DNA of 64,000 nucleotides from the NCBI GenBank assembly GCA_036898135.1, contig CM072525.1, positions 57,397,049-57,461,048 on the forward strand, read 5' to 3'. The position numbers were made by a program, and so were the translations under genes. The notes beneath the pieces were generated by a model, which saw only the letters and a program-made list of their open reading frames with translations, did no database searches and was not told the DNA's origin. The stretch is from Oncomelania hupensis. Taxonomy: Eukaryota > Mollusca > Gastropoda > Littorinimorpha > Pomatiopsidae. Below, one piece after another: positions 29,695-40,592 of the stretch; the stretch's first letter is position 1, and each line of letters opens with the position of its first letter.

Positions 29695-29798
29695 CTGCAA
29701 AATAAAATAAAAAACTATAAGTACTTTTTTCTTTATCTCAAACAAACAAACAAACAAAATTTTCCTGTCATAAATATTTAATGATTTGATTTACTTAC
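29695..29798 (-). other. Spliceosomal intron in Polinton polB
   Basis: 104 bp. Minus strand begins GTAAGTAAATC and ends TTTATTTTGCAG. Joining the flanking exons keeps one frame across the boundary (phase 2). It is AT-rich. Both splice sites match consensus. Confidence 0.75.
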
Positions 29799-30328
29799 GT
29801 GTTTTCTCTTTGTATGGTAGCGAGGTTCTGGTAGTCGATGTTGTCAAGGTCGCTTAGGAACTGTTCCCAGTCTTCACGATTGTTTATAGAAATGGGATTT
29901 TCAAAGAGTGCAGCATTGTTCACACACGCATAGTGGTACTTTATTTCTCCTGAGCGTTGATTTTTTAAAATCACTCCTAAGCTGGCATTAATTTTAAAAC
30001 AAAAGGTCTGGTTTTGATAAATTGAATTATTTAATTGTTCGTGGGTCAACAAACCGCCTTCAAAACCAAAATTATATCGTTCTAGCACAGGTCCACGGTA
30101 AATATAATTGTTTATATATCGGCTATTATTCACATAGCACTGAAGAATTGGGTCGTGGTCTCCAATAAAATGTACTTCTTCTAAAAGACTGTTAATAACA
30201 GCGTCTGAACTATTATTTACAAGCACTTGATCCAAGTCGTTATCTTCAAAATCATCCCTGTTAATAACAGCGTCTGAACTATTATTTACAAGCACTTGAT
30301 CCAAGTCGCTATCTTCAAAATCATCCAT
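29799..30328 (-). CDS. polB: polB exon 1: amino-terminal domain
   Basis: Opens with ATG at 30328. A 66-bp tandem duplication encodes two copies of DDFED(S/N)DLDQVLVNN plus SSDAVIN. Then comes a domain with CYVNNSRYINNYIYRGPVLE and LGVILKNQRSGEIKYHYACV. It ends at a GTAAGT donor. The frame fits exon 2. This part is lineage-specific; its role in the polymerase is unknown. Confidence 0.65.
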
Positions 30329-30469
30329 TTTAAAAGGCTTGCCATTTCAAAATTCTTTTCACAAAATATGACACCACAAAACTCGCCTTTACTTTTTCTT
30401 GGATACAACCGCTCTTTATATACCCTGTGCTTGTGTCGGCTTCTTCTTGAGCCGCCCCTTTCATTAATC

Positions 30470-31175
30470 CTAAATATGCCTTCTAGATATATATAATACA
30501 TCATTTTGACATTTATGCGAGGTACTAAAATTTGGCTGGCTGCTATCGGCTTTTGATTCTCCCTTTCGTTAATCCTAACTATGCCTTCGGGGTATATATA
30601 ATACTTCATTTTGATATTTATCAGTGGTACTAAAATTTGGCTGGCTGCTATCGGCTTTTGATCCGCCCTTTCGTTAATCCTAACTATACCTTCGGGGTAT
30701 ATATAATACTTTATTTTGATATTTATCTGTGGTACTCAAATTTGGCTGGCTGCCATCGTCTTTTGATCCGTCCCTTTCGTTAATCCTAACTATGCCTTCG
30801 GGGTATATATAATACTTTATTTTGATATTTATCAGTGGTACTAAAATTTGGCTGGCTGCTATCGGCTTTTGATCCGCCCTTTCGTTAATCCTAACTATAT
30901 CTTCGGGGTATATATAATACTTTATTTTGATATTTATCTGTGGTACTAAAATTTGGCTGGCTGCCATCGTCTTTTGATCCGTCCCTTTCGTTAATCCTAA
31001 CTATGCCTTCGGGGTATATATAATACTTTATTTTGATATTTATCTGTGGTACTCAAATTTGGCTGGCTGCCATCGTCTTTTGATCCGTCCCTTTCGTTAA
31101 TCCTAACTATGCCTTCGGGGTATATATAATACTTCATTTTGATATTTATCTGTGGTACTAAAATTTGTTGGGCCT
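30470..31175 (-). repeat. Seven ~106-bp repeats with TATA boxes upstream of polB
   Basis: Units recur near 30485, 30591, 30696, 30802, 30907, 31013 and 31119. Each contains (minus strand) GTATTATATATACCCCGAAG and GTTAGGATTAACG. They sit directly 5' of the polB start at 30328, so each could serve as a promoter. Frame-shifting period (106 is not a multiple of 3) argues against coding, although short open frames occur. Confidence 0.85.
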
Positions 31176-31368
31176 GATAAAAATTAGATCTCACACCCAT
31201 TAACCCATGCTTTTAACCATTCTCCCTATCTATATTCAAATGCTTACATCGGATATTGCTAAGCAGGTCTTTCCATACTTTTCCATAATTATCCATACAC
31301 CATCGAGGCATATATCATTCATCATTTTGATATTTTACTGCTCAATGTGTCTAGGTATAACTATTAAT

Positions 31369-31958
31369 GTATACAACCACAAAAAGATGCGCACTTGCAA
31401 GCTTTGTGTGCTTGGTCTAAAAAAAAAAATTTGATAAATACAAAAAAAGACGCGCACTTGCTGCCTTTAGATGTTTGATCTCACGCTCATACCACTGAGT
31501 CATTCTATATTCATCAAGATGCATACTTGCTGTCTTTGAGTGAGACGCGCACTTGCTGCCTTTAGATGTTTGATCTCACGCTCATACCACTGAGTCATTC
31601 TCTATGCGCCGAGATGCGCACTTGCTGTCTTTGGGTGCTTGATCTCACGCCCAGACCACTGAGTCATTCTATATTCATCAAGATGCGCACTTGCTGTCTT
31701 TGGGGTGCTTGATCTAACGCACAGACCAATGAGTCATATATCTATGCGCCGAGATGCGCACTTGCGATCGCACTATCAATAAAATTATATCCCCCCGGGC
31801 CATACGTCATCCATCACTTTTGACAGGGCACAAGACCCTCACGTTGGGGGCATCATGACCTAAGAGTACATGTGCACCTATGACGTCATCCCCCTGTCAC
31901 GTGACCCACTTTTTAGGTGCAGGTGCACGGTTGCCCATAAACAGAGTACTCTACTACT
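31369..31958. repeat. Polinton right terminal inverted repeat
   Basis: 590 bp inverted relative to 14386-14866. It is longer because it holds four or five ~69-bp subrepeats instead of three. Four exact AP-1 sites TGAGTCA (near 31497, 31590, 31665, 31729) and one CRE TGACGTCA (31881-31888) are visible. It ends GAGTACTCTACTACT. Confidence 0.95.
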
Positions 31959-32137
31959 TTTATCATTTTCTCCCTATCTCTATAACCCTATCCGCACACA
32001 GACCGGGCTAAACATATATATACATGAATTAAGATTATTCATAGGGTGATTTCACTAGGCGATCCCCGCAGACGAAAGACGAGTGGGTAATAGCATACCA
32101 TTGTGCAGAGCCCAGCAACAATAGACCCACCGTCACA
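31959..32137 (+). mobile_element. LTR-X copy 1, right part
   Basis: Begins with the Polinton target duplicate TTTATC and continues in register with LTR-X copy 2 (CTCTATAACCCTATCC, TTCATAGGGTGATTTC, CCATTGTGCAGAGCCCA), ending CCCACCGTCACA. Confidence 0.78.
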
Positions 32138-32470
32138 ACTAGGCATAGTTATGCAAGCATAATTTTGTAACACATCGGAGAGCTTCGTTCGACTTCGGCG
32201 ATTGCATTTTTCGGCGAATGACTGGAACTAGTTTGGAAAAAAACAAGTTCGCCGCCCGGATAAAGCCAAAAACAACAGCCCCCGACCTGATTTTGAAGCT
32301 CTGGAACTAATAAAATCACAAATTAACAACCTCTAAAACTTCATTTTAACGACAGTTATACATTATAGGTTGAACTATACTGTCACTTCTGCACACACTT
32401 ATTTCAGTATTCCGGCTGTTTCACCACAAATACACATAACGCACATGCATAGAAAATGTTATTTCACAGA
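32138..32470. other. No recognisable feature
   Basis: Intergenic DNA between LTR-X and the SINE-like sequence. No coding or RNA signal recognised. Confidence 0.4.
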
Positions 32471-32479
32471 CCAACCACT

Positions 32480-32748
32480 CAAGCACATTCAATTTTAAAA
32501 AAATACCTTCTCCGTTCAGTATAACAATATTGGATATAAAAATAACTATGTTGTTTGTAGATTATAGTCACACGACACTTTCGCATATAGGTGACTACTG
32601 GGCCGATATATAGTGACACCAGCGGGCCAGTTGTTGGTAAAGGGGAAAATAATTTGATCACACGTTGACCAATCCGGGATTCGAACCAGCGACCTTTCGG
32701 TTACTAGCAAGACGCTCTTACGAAATGAGCTACCCGGCCGCGCTAAAA
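32480..32748 (-). repeat. tRNA-derived SINE-like sequence
   Basis: The minus strand begins GGCCGGGTAGCTCATTTCG (A-box-like) and has GCTGGTTCGAATCCCGG (B box) about 45 bases on, with tRNA-like spacing. The anticodon and acceptor stems pair poorly. An AT-rich tail follows. It is better explained as a SINE head than as a working tRNA gene. Confidence 0.55.
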
Positions 32749-33280
32749 ATAACTATAATATTAATAGAGTATTAATTTTATTAACACAGAGAATACAAAA
32801 ACACCACCCCCAAAAAAGAAAAAAAGGTCCGGTTATGTTTTGTACATATACATAAAGGTAAGTTATTAGATTTTAGTTCGCAACAAAGAACTGTTCTTAC
32901 TGACCAGCTCAATGAGCTACTGAAGGCATTGGCGTAAATCAGATCTAAATTAAGTTACCAAGACGTCAACTAGCAGCAAGTACACTGTAAAACACCCAGA
33001 ACAACAGAGTCACGCCGATGGACCTAGAGATGTAGGTTTATGCGTGCTTATTTGACATGACTTGCAAGACATAGAAAATATACCTTTCAACGGCAAAACC
33101 TTATAGTTCTATATTACAAACGGCTACAATGACAGTGAGCGATCATGACTAGTCTCACCAAACTATTACGGAATCATCAAAATCTAACCTTTTACGGATT
33201 ATAAAGCACGTACTTGCCAGCAAATTCCCTAGTGGTAAAACTGAAAGCTCTCCACCAGCCAGTCACTTTACAATAAAGAC

Positions 33281-33690
33281 ATCCCACGCAGGGGACGCTG
33301 AGGCTGTACTCTAATTTATTGAACCCCCGTTTACAAAAACAAAATAGAATACAAACATCCTTATAAATTATCAACAAAACACATACATATAAAATGCCCT
33401 CATTGCTAACTAATAACATCATAGGAAGCCCTAGTGACCACCTGGCAGAAAGCGTCCAATATTCCCAAGCTGATCCAACAGTCCTCATACACAAATAAGG
33501 AGTCTTGTCCTGGAAGAGTTTTCAAGAAAAAAGATAGGTGACTGGTCTAGCGAAGAAGAAGATAGTATAGCAGATTGATAGAACAGAGCAGGAATGAGAA
33601 AGAGCAAATGAGAAAGACAGCGACAGTGGGAACTTAAAGCACTAAATTTCCAGAAAGTGGGGATACTATTTATACTGAAACCCCCGGCAC
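33281..33690 (-). repeat. Dispersed repeat family R, copy 1
   Basis: About 400 bp aligns in opposite orientation with 61230-61740. Shared blocks include GTATAAATAGTATCCCCAC, CCCACTGTCGCTGTC, GGGAATATTGGACGCTTTC and TTCAATAAAT. A TATA-like start and an AATAAA-like signal suggest an LTR or other promoter-bearing element. Ends are not defined. Confidence 0.65.
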
Positions 33691-33702
33691 CCCAACGGAG
33701 AG

Positions 33703-33753
33703 TCTCCTCTCTGAAAATCCTAAACGGGAAGAGAGGGGACTATAAACTGATTT
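33703..33753 (+). repeat. Second copy of the Polinton hairpin/TATA block
   Basis: Here the plus strand reads GTCTCCTCTCT, a 17-base loop, AGAGAGGGGACTATAAACT and a long A run. It is nearly identical to the minus strand at 20748-20797, differing in the loop. It adjoins repeat R copy 1. Confidence 0.7.
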
Positions 33754-34044
33754 AAAAAAAAAAAAAAAAAAAACAAAAAAAAAAAACAACGGGGAAATCC
33801 AAGAAGAACGATAGGATGAATTTGGGCCTTAGAGAAGAAATAATGGGAAGGAAGCCGGCTAAAAAAGTACAGACACTAAGACGACCAAAAGACGATTGAA
33901 CAAAGATGAAAGCAAAAAGGTAGAGGCAGATGAACACCACAAACTAAAGTCAAGGAACTAACCGAATCTCTCGCTCTTTTTTACAAAGCAAAGTTCACAC
34001 ATAAAAGGATGACATGGAAGTAGTTGAAACATTTTGAAAACTAT

Positions 34045-34046
<2 letters not shown>
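33754..34046. other. A-rich spacer
   Basis: An A run with few interruptions (33754-33786) followed by purine-rich DNA without a recognisable gene. Confidence 0.4.

Positions 34047-34114
<68 letters not shown>
34047..34114. repeat. GA microsatellite
   Basis: Uninterrupted (GA)n of about 34 units. Confidence 0.97.
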
Positions 34115-34117
<3 letters not shown>

Positions 34118-34324
34118 CGACCCAAGAAGGAGGAGATGGAGGGGAAGAGAGCAAAATGAAATCGCGTGAACAACAAGAGACACTCAGCCATGACAGTCAA
34201 ATACAAACCAAAAACAGCAACAAAACTGTTTGATAGAAAAAAATAACGACATAAAAATGAAATTTAATCAGTATAAGTTCATGAAAACACATGTAGTAAG
34301 AAGGAGGAAAAAAAATAATAAGAA

Positions 34325-34390
<66 letters not shown>

Positions 34391-34391
34391 A
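34325..34391. repeat. GAT microsatellite
   Basis: About 22 GAT units. Confidence 0.97.
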
Positions 34392-37300
34392 AAGAATCAC
34401 TAATGATGAACCCTTCTTTGTCTTCGCAGAATAATTCAAACAGCGAAAAATAGTTTTGAAAATCAACACTTATTTTGTCCATTTCTCTGTTTATGTTATT
34501 TCCATACATGTACTCATATTATTTTTTAAAATAAGATAAAGATCCTACATCCAACAAACAAACAAACCCCTCATTTAACCGATTGTTTACAACACCAAGT
34601 ATGTGCACTCCTGGGAACATGACCATTGGAATCAATACAAAATACTAAATCATCCCCACAGTAGCAATACCATCACCATAAACTGATGTGTAGGTCCCTT
34701 GCGAACAACGTTAGCATAACCCCAGGGAGCTACACTACATGATTGGAGGAGTATCAGCTCAACCTTCCAGGGTCCCAACTTCTCTGTTTCTTTTTGTCTT
34801 TTATCCTTACGGTGAGCTAAAATATGATAATCTGCGAAGATTAGCACAACTGACATTTGCCTACGCTAGTGATGCTTAACACCGGAGTGCAGAGGACAGC
34901 TAGACAGAAGACGAACTTCGCTTGTGCAGAACACTAGCTGCCGGTGCAGTGTTTGTGTGTTTATGGCTTATCTCAACAGTCATAACAACTTACAATAATG
35001 TACAGCCGCTAACAATCACATTAACCATTGTCCTAAAAACGCCCTGTCTTATCACACATTTGCCATTGTCCCAAGGACAGCTAGCGTTCAGCGTCACCGA
35101 GAGCTCGTCAGATGATGGAGGTTAGGTGAAGACATGCCTAGCGATAGTTAATGGAGTACAGCGAGGAGAAAGACCAAAACATAAAAGGAGAAAGGGTACA
35201 AGGACAATTATGACGAGGAGAGGCAGAAAGACCACTGACAATCTAGGACTGAGCGAGACAAGGATAGTAAAAAGCGTTATTAAATAATGTTAAGAATGAC
35301 CAGGATATATCCATAATTTAGTTTACAAATGCTTGTAATAACCAATACAAAAGACACTTCATTTCTGTATTCCCTCTGGACCTGTACGAACACCATATTG
35401 AAGATCATAGTCTGTCAATTCGCCAGACAAGCCACATAAACAAGCCTGTAATGATGGACGAACAAGCACATACCCACGAACAAGCGTACATGCTAAGTAC
35501 AACATCACACACACACAAATATAAACACTCCATAAAAGCTCGCACATAGAGAGACAGACAGAGAGAGACAGACAGACAAAAATACAGACACAAACAGACA
35601 AGGAGACAGTGTGTGTATATATAGAAGTGAAACTGACCTATGGTCAACAAGGCGAGCAGAAGTCCCAAGGACCGTAACAGAACTTCCCCGCACATGGTTA
35701 CTCCCCTTTGGCACAGGAAATGACGTCAGAATGGACACACGAATGTTTGATGCATCACAACAAAGCGAGATAGAATATCACTAGAGAAGCTGGTGAAGAA
35801 GAAAAAGGCCATGTTCAACTGGTCATCAACATGCAGGCCTCCGTAACGTCACTACAAAGTGACAATTTGTGGTTCAGTGGCTAACACTGCTGTGTGTCAC
35901 GTCGGTTACGCAACAGTCTAACGATATTCTGTTTATTCCTTTATGCTAGCTTTTCAGTATTATGTAACAGTTTGTCAGGCAGCACTGAAGAACTTGTTGT
36001 CAATGTGGTATGTTTTCCTAACACTCAAACGTGACGTCATTTTTAAAGGCGGTATTCGTAAATCTTGTCTTTTCCCCGGCAGTTTTTGATAAGTTATTTT
36101 TTTCTTGAGGCGCTCAACAATGCATTTGCAAATCTGCCCAAGCGCTAAAAACGTGAATGATGAGAATGTTGTTGTTCTTCAGCACGGAACAATGTGATGA
36201 CAGTGTTACTGGACGCACGACGAGCATTCAGGTCACGTCAAGAAAGAACCCAACGATCACGAGTTCCCCTGCACACAACAACAAACTCCAGTTTCACTTA
36301 ACATTTGTTGTATTGCACTGTATTAAAGGTAAAGCAAGAACTATGTACGATCGGGTGGCGCGGAGCTCCACCTTGATCAGAGCAAGATGCTAGTCATTGT
36401 TCCTCAGATTGTGTGTTATTATTTTGTTATAATGACTTGTTGCATCCATTTTTATTCATCAGATTAACGTAAGTTAATAACATTGGCTTACCAGACATAC
36501 ACCTTCAATTCCACAGATAATCAACCTACAACCCACACTAAAGAAATAATTACGAAGGTAATGAGATAGTTTCAATTTCACCGGGAAGGCGTCACTGGAG
36601 AGATCAGTTTTCTTGTATTTTCAATGCAATGTTTTCTTTGTCTCTTATAAAATAAGAGCTATAATAAAACGGGTTATTTCCACTCTAAATGACACACTAT
36701 CGTTTCGTACAACTGTTGTAGAGCGCTTTAAAACAACTTTGCCACACACCGTAGCAGTATTGGGGTTGCAAGATGGTTTAGTCCTAGACTTTGTTGTCTC
36801 AGTCTATGCAGTTCTGTAAAAGAGTTCCAACTATGTAAAACCGTTATGAGCTGTGCAAGAGTGATCAAACTCTCAATGTGTAGAACATTACTGTAGCAAG
36901 AGGCAGCAGAGATGGCGTGATTGTGCTATGTTATCCGTCTTGCTGATGTCAGGAAGCAGTTGGCGGTTTTTGCAGGGGGTCGTTTTGGCCCTAGGGCCTG
37001 CATTCCACCCTGTGTCACCACTGCCCGTTTACACCCAACACCTGAAAATTAAATAACACGCAATTTTATAACCACAGTAAACAATATATTTAACAGTTTA
37101 CAAAAATATATATCTGACATATACTGATATAATTTTAAGGTATTGGCATGTAAGGTATCTGCAGGAGTCAGGAACGAATCCACTTCGCTTAGACGCAAAT
37201 GTGCGTTATTTCTGCACACTTGGCTACTCACTTTCCGTCAACCAAAACCAAAATGGAATGAATGTGTGATGTTGGTTAGTATCATATCTGCCGGGGGGGG

Positions 37301-37522
37301 GAGGATAAGGAGGTGAAGGATGTTAGTGGGGGGAGAGAAAAGGCAACTCATCCGTTATGTCTCTTAATTGTTCCTAGTAATCCAGCATTGCACTAGACCT
37401 CGTACAACACCCAAATAAACTAACGGTAACGTTCCTCCGTTCATTGCCCTTCACCACCACCACACTATCCACATCCCCACCCATCTCCCCGCCCAGTAGT
37501 CAGTGTTACTTGCCCAAGTTTA
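34392..37522. other. Three kilobases without a recognisable gene
   Basis: Both strands hold only short open frames without known motifs. No tRNA-like, LTR or satellite structure was seen. This is the longest stretch in the window that could be unique host DNA; it could be intron or intergenic. Confidence 0.4.
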
Positions 37523-37523
37523 A

Positions 37524-37524
37524 C

Positions 37525-37612
<88 letters not shown>
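37524..37612. repeat. ATA microsatellite
   Basis: About 27 ATA units followed by five CAA units. Confidence 0.97.
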
Positions 37613-37615
<3 letters not shown>

Positions 37616-37837
37616 CAACAACAACAATAAACAGGCAGATAGCAATATACGTTGATCACATGTTAGACACACTCTGGCACACACAACGATCTGACATTCA
37701 TCACACAAACATATGAAGTAAGGGCAGGGAGATCGCCATTAGAAGTCAAACAGAACATTTGTTTCGTATTTTTGAAATTTTATTCAGTACAAAATCTCTA
37801 AAACTAAATGCAAATTGCAACAAACTAGCCAAGAGGG

Positions 37838-38945
37838 ATGTGAACACAACATACAAGAGGAATGTGAACACAACATACAACAGCAATGTGAACACAACAT
37901 ACAACAGCAATGTGAACACAACATACAACAACAATGTGAACACAACATACAACAGCAATGTGAACACAAAATTCAAGAGCAATGTGAAACAACATACAAC
38001 AGCAATGTGAACACAACATACAACAGCAATGTGAACACAACATACAAGAGGAATGTGAACACAACATACCACAGCAATGTGAACACAACATACAACAGCA
38101 ATGTGAACACAACATTCAACAGCAATGTGAACACAACATACAACAGCAATGTGAACACAACATACAACAGCAATGTGAACACAACATACAACAGCAATGT
38201 GAACACAACATACAACAGCAATGTGAACACAACATACAACAGCAATGTGAACACAACATACCACAGCAATGTGAACACAACATACAACAGCAATGTGAAC
38301 ACAACATTCAACAGCAATGTGAACACAGCATACAACAGCAATGTGAACACAACATACAACAGCAATGTGAACACAACATACAACAGCAATGTGAACACAA
38401 CATACAACAGCAATGTGAACACAACATACAACAGCAATGTGAACACAACATACAACAGCAATGTGAACACAACATACAACAGCAATGTGAACACAACATA
38501 CAACAGCAATATGAACACAACATGCAACAGCAATGTGAACACAACATACAACAGCAATGTGAACACAACATGCAACAGCAATGTGAACACAACATACAAC
38601 AGCAATGTGAACACAACATGCAACAGCAATGTGAACACAACATGCAACAGCAATGTGAACACAACATACAACAGCAATGTGAACACAACATACAACAGCA
38701 ATGTGAACACAACATACAACAGCAATGTGAACACAACATACAACAGCAATGTGAACACAACATACAACAGCAATGTGAACACAACATACAACAGCAATGT
38801 GAACACAACATACAACAGCAATGTGAACACAACATACAACAGCAATGTGAACACAACATACAACAGCAATGTGAACACAACATACAACAGCAATGTGAAC
38901 ACAACATACAACAGCAATGTGAACACAACATACAACAGCAATAAT
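37838..38945. repeat. 24-bp minisatellite, about 46 units
   Basis: Unit AACAGCAATGTGAACACAAC plus ATAC, very homogeneous, with a few variant units (AAGAGG, CCACAG, ATGCAA). The period is a multiple of three, so most frames stay open on both strands. The longest plus frame (37815-38948) changes repeat phase where one unit is short at ~37985, which argues against protein constraint. Confidence 0.95.
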
Positions 38946-38949
38946 TGAT

Positions 38950-39690
38950 GAGCGGAAACAATGCCATCAAGCTGCAGGCAAACCGCTAAAACACCTCACA
39001 ACCGAACAGGGCCAAATTAGCGGAAAGTGATCACCGATCATCGACACGAAAATATTGTTATACATCGAGGCCACTGATAGAACGGAAAAACCTTATGGTC
39101 CCACAACTCCAATATCCTATGTTCCCACATGTCCAAACAATGTCCACAGTTGTGTTGAAGCAGCTGTTATGTGCTAACAGCTATGTTTACAGGTTGAAAC
39201 ATCTGTGTGTTGCAAAAGTTTGTTTATTCAAGTTCTATGTTTCTTCAAATGTTGCTTTATGTTCCTACAGCTCTTTATTCTAAAATGTTAGCTATGGGAA
39301 CAGATCCGTGGGAACAAAAAAGCTACTAGAACACAGAACCGTGAGAACATAAAGTTGGGAAGAATTGAACTGAGGGATCAAAGACACAGTTTCAGTCATG
39401 AAAAAGGCTGTTTAAGCACGGTTCAAAGTGGTAAACAATACACTGAATATTGACATAAAAACCATGAACAGCTGTCCTTGCTTCCATTCAGGGTAACATA
39501 CGATACTAGACAGCACGTCGCATGCTTTGTGAGAGGACTCAACTTCGGTTCTTTCATATGGGAAACGTTGTTTTTTTTTTTTAAAAAGAAGTCAGTTTTT
39601 ACCCTTCTAGGTCACTGAGGTAATTGGTCAAGGGCAAAATCCTATATTTAATTTTAAAGTGCGTGACAGAGGATAAAAAAGTAGAATGAA
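38950..39690. other. No recognisable feature
   Basis: Ordinary intergenic DNA between two satellites; nothing recognised on either strand. Confidence 0.4.
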
Positions 39691-39745
39691 GAAGCAGAGG
39701 AAGAAGAAGAAGAAGAAGAAGAAGAAGAAGAAGAAGAAGAAGGAA
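39690..39745. repeat. GAA microsatellite
   Basis: About 15 (GAA) units within a longer purine-rich tract to ~39860. Confidence 0.9.
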
Positions 39746-39884
39746 ACAGGAAGGGAGGAAGTAGACAAAAAAGACCAGAGGAGGAGAATAAAGCAATAAC
39801 AAAGGAAAGAGAAAACAAAGAAAAAAGAAAGAAAGAAAGAAAGAAAAGAAAACAAGATAGCAAGGCATTCAAATGTATTTGATT

Positions 39885-39951
39885 TGTATTGGTATAGGTC
39901 GCCGCGCTTTGAGTTTGAAATCATTCGAAGTAAAGCGCGTATTAGCATCCG

Positions 39952-40025
<74 letters not shown>

Positions 40026-40026
40026 T
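39885..40026. repeat. ATT microsatellite with a repeated leader
   Basis: A leader with TCGCCGCGCTTTGAG and AAAGCGCGTATTAGCATCC precedes ~24 ATT units. A related leader (CTAGATCGCCGCG, AAAGCGCGTGATAGTATCC) precedes the ATT run at 55678, so the microsatellite is probably the tail of a dispersed repeat. Confidence 0.7.
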
Positions 40027-40592
40027 CCAGACACCCACCCACATTTACAAACACATGCACAAAACAACAGGCGAATGAAAAGGACTGACTATTAAATCCG
40101 TACACTGTATAGAACAGGAGCGCAGTTGGTTCAGTGGGTGATCGACAGGAAAACCAATTGACTGCTTTGTTTGTTGACCTTATTAGCACAGTACATCAAA
40201 GTAGTCACATCCTTTTAGTTGAGTGCGTTGACCTAGGAGCTGGCAGCAAATCCTAAATGGCAACTTGCTGGCTGATTTGCCATCTCCACACGCACTAAAG
40301 CTGTGATATAAAGCGAGGGTCGTTACTCAGGTGCTGGGCTCACGGCTTATTGCCTTCTACACGACATTGTGGCACGCACTGTCAGTGTCCACAGCTATCA
40401 AAGTTACAAATAATGTAACGGTTCCTTAATATTTATCAGCTCAAAGTGCTACTCCCGGCGTTTCCCGAATTCAGAATACAACTTAAGCCGCCCAAGAAAC
40501 CAATCTCTAGAATCAAGCACACTGTCACACCCTGTGGACAACTGCGCCTGCTCATTGGACCTATACATAATTATTTCTGTTTCTGTTATGAC
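40027..40592. other. No recognisable feature
   Basis: Sequence between the ATT repeat and the 5' edge of LINE copy B. No gene signal seen. Confidence 0.4.

Larger units (their letters stand above)
23734..30328 (-). pseudogene. polB: DNA polymerase B (protein-primed type), interrupted
   Basis: The gene spans 6.6 kb and is split by a true-looking intron (29695-29798), an LTR-X insertion (27328-28869), a truncated LINE (about 25690-26010) and an AT-rich segment (about 24718-24895) where palm motif B is expected. Visible domains in order are: an amino domain, a DNLCLFRCLAVKRG region as in other Polinton polymerases, a C2H2 finger, exonuclease motifs (YDIET, SSGKYDLN), palm motif A (DANSLYL), the HGHDC segment, motif C (DTDS) and the carboxyl GLSYLYTKRKVL signature. 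It would replicate the linear element from its ends. As it stands it cannot make a full polymerase. Individual pieces are annotated separately. Confidence 0.9.
14386..31958 (-). mobile_element. Polinton/Maverick (adintovirus-like) element, complete ends
   Basis: 17,573 bp bounded by inverted repeats starting AGTAGTAGAGTACTCTG and by the exact 6-bp duplication TTTATC (14380-14385, 31959-31964), the hallmark of Polinton integration. It holds the full Polinton module set: polB, rve integrase, A32/FtsK-type ATPase, adenain-like protease, major and minor capsid proteins. It also has a pX-like protein, a PC4-like protein, a Cys/His protein and a divergent spliced gene. Nearly all genes read on the minus strand. 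PolB is interrupted by two retroelements and the integrase start has a one-base frame break, so this copy is not autonomous. The structural genes are intact. Confidence 0.96.

Noticed and set aside
30286..31200. Minus-strand frames in the 106-bp repeats as a repeat protein
   Set aside because: The period is not a multiple of three and the frames are broken between units; regulatory array is more likely.
32690..32745. Functional tRNA gene on the minus strand
   Set aside because: A and B boxes are present but the acceptor and anticodon stems do not pair well; a SINE head fits better.
37838..38945. CRISPR-like array
   Set aside because: Units are adjacent without unique spacers, and the context is eukaryotic; it is a minisatellite.
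37815..38948. A 377-codon plus frame and matching minus frames
   Set aside because: Product of a 24-bp repeat; the phase of the repeat changes within the frame and no non-repeat domain exists.
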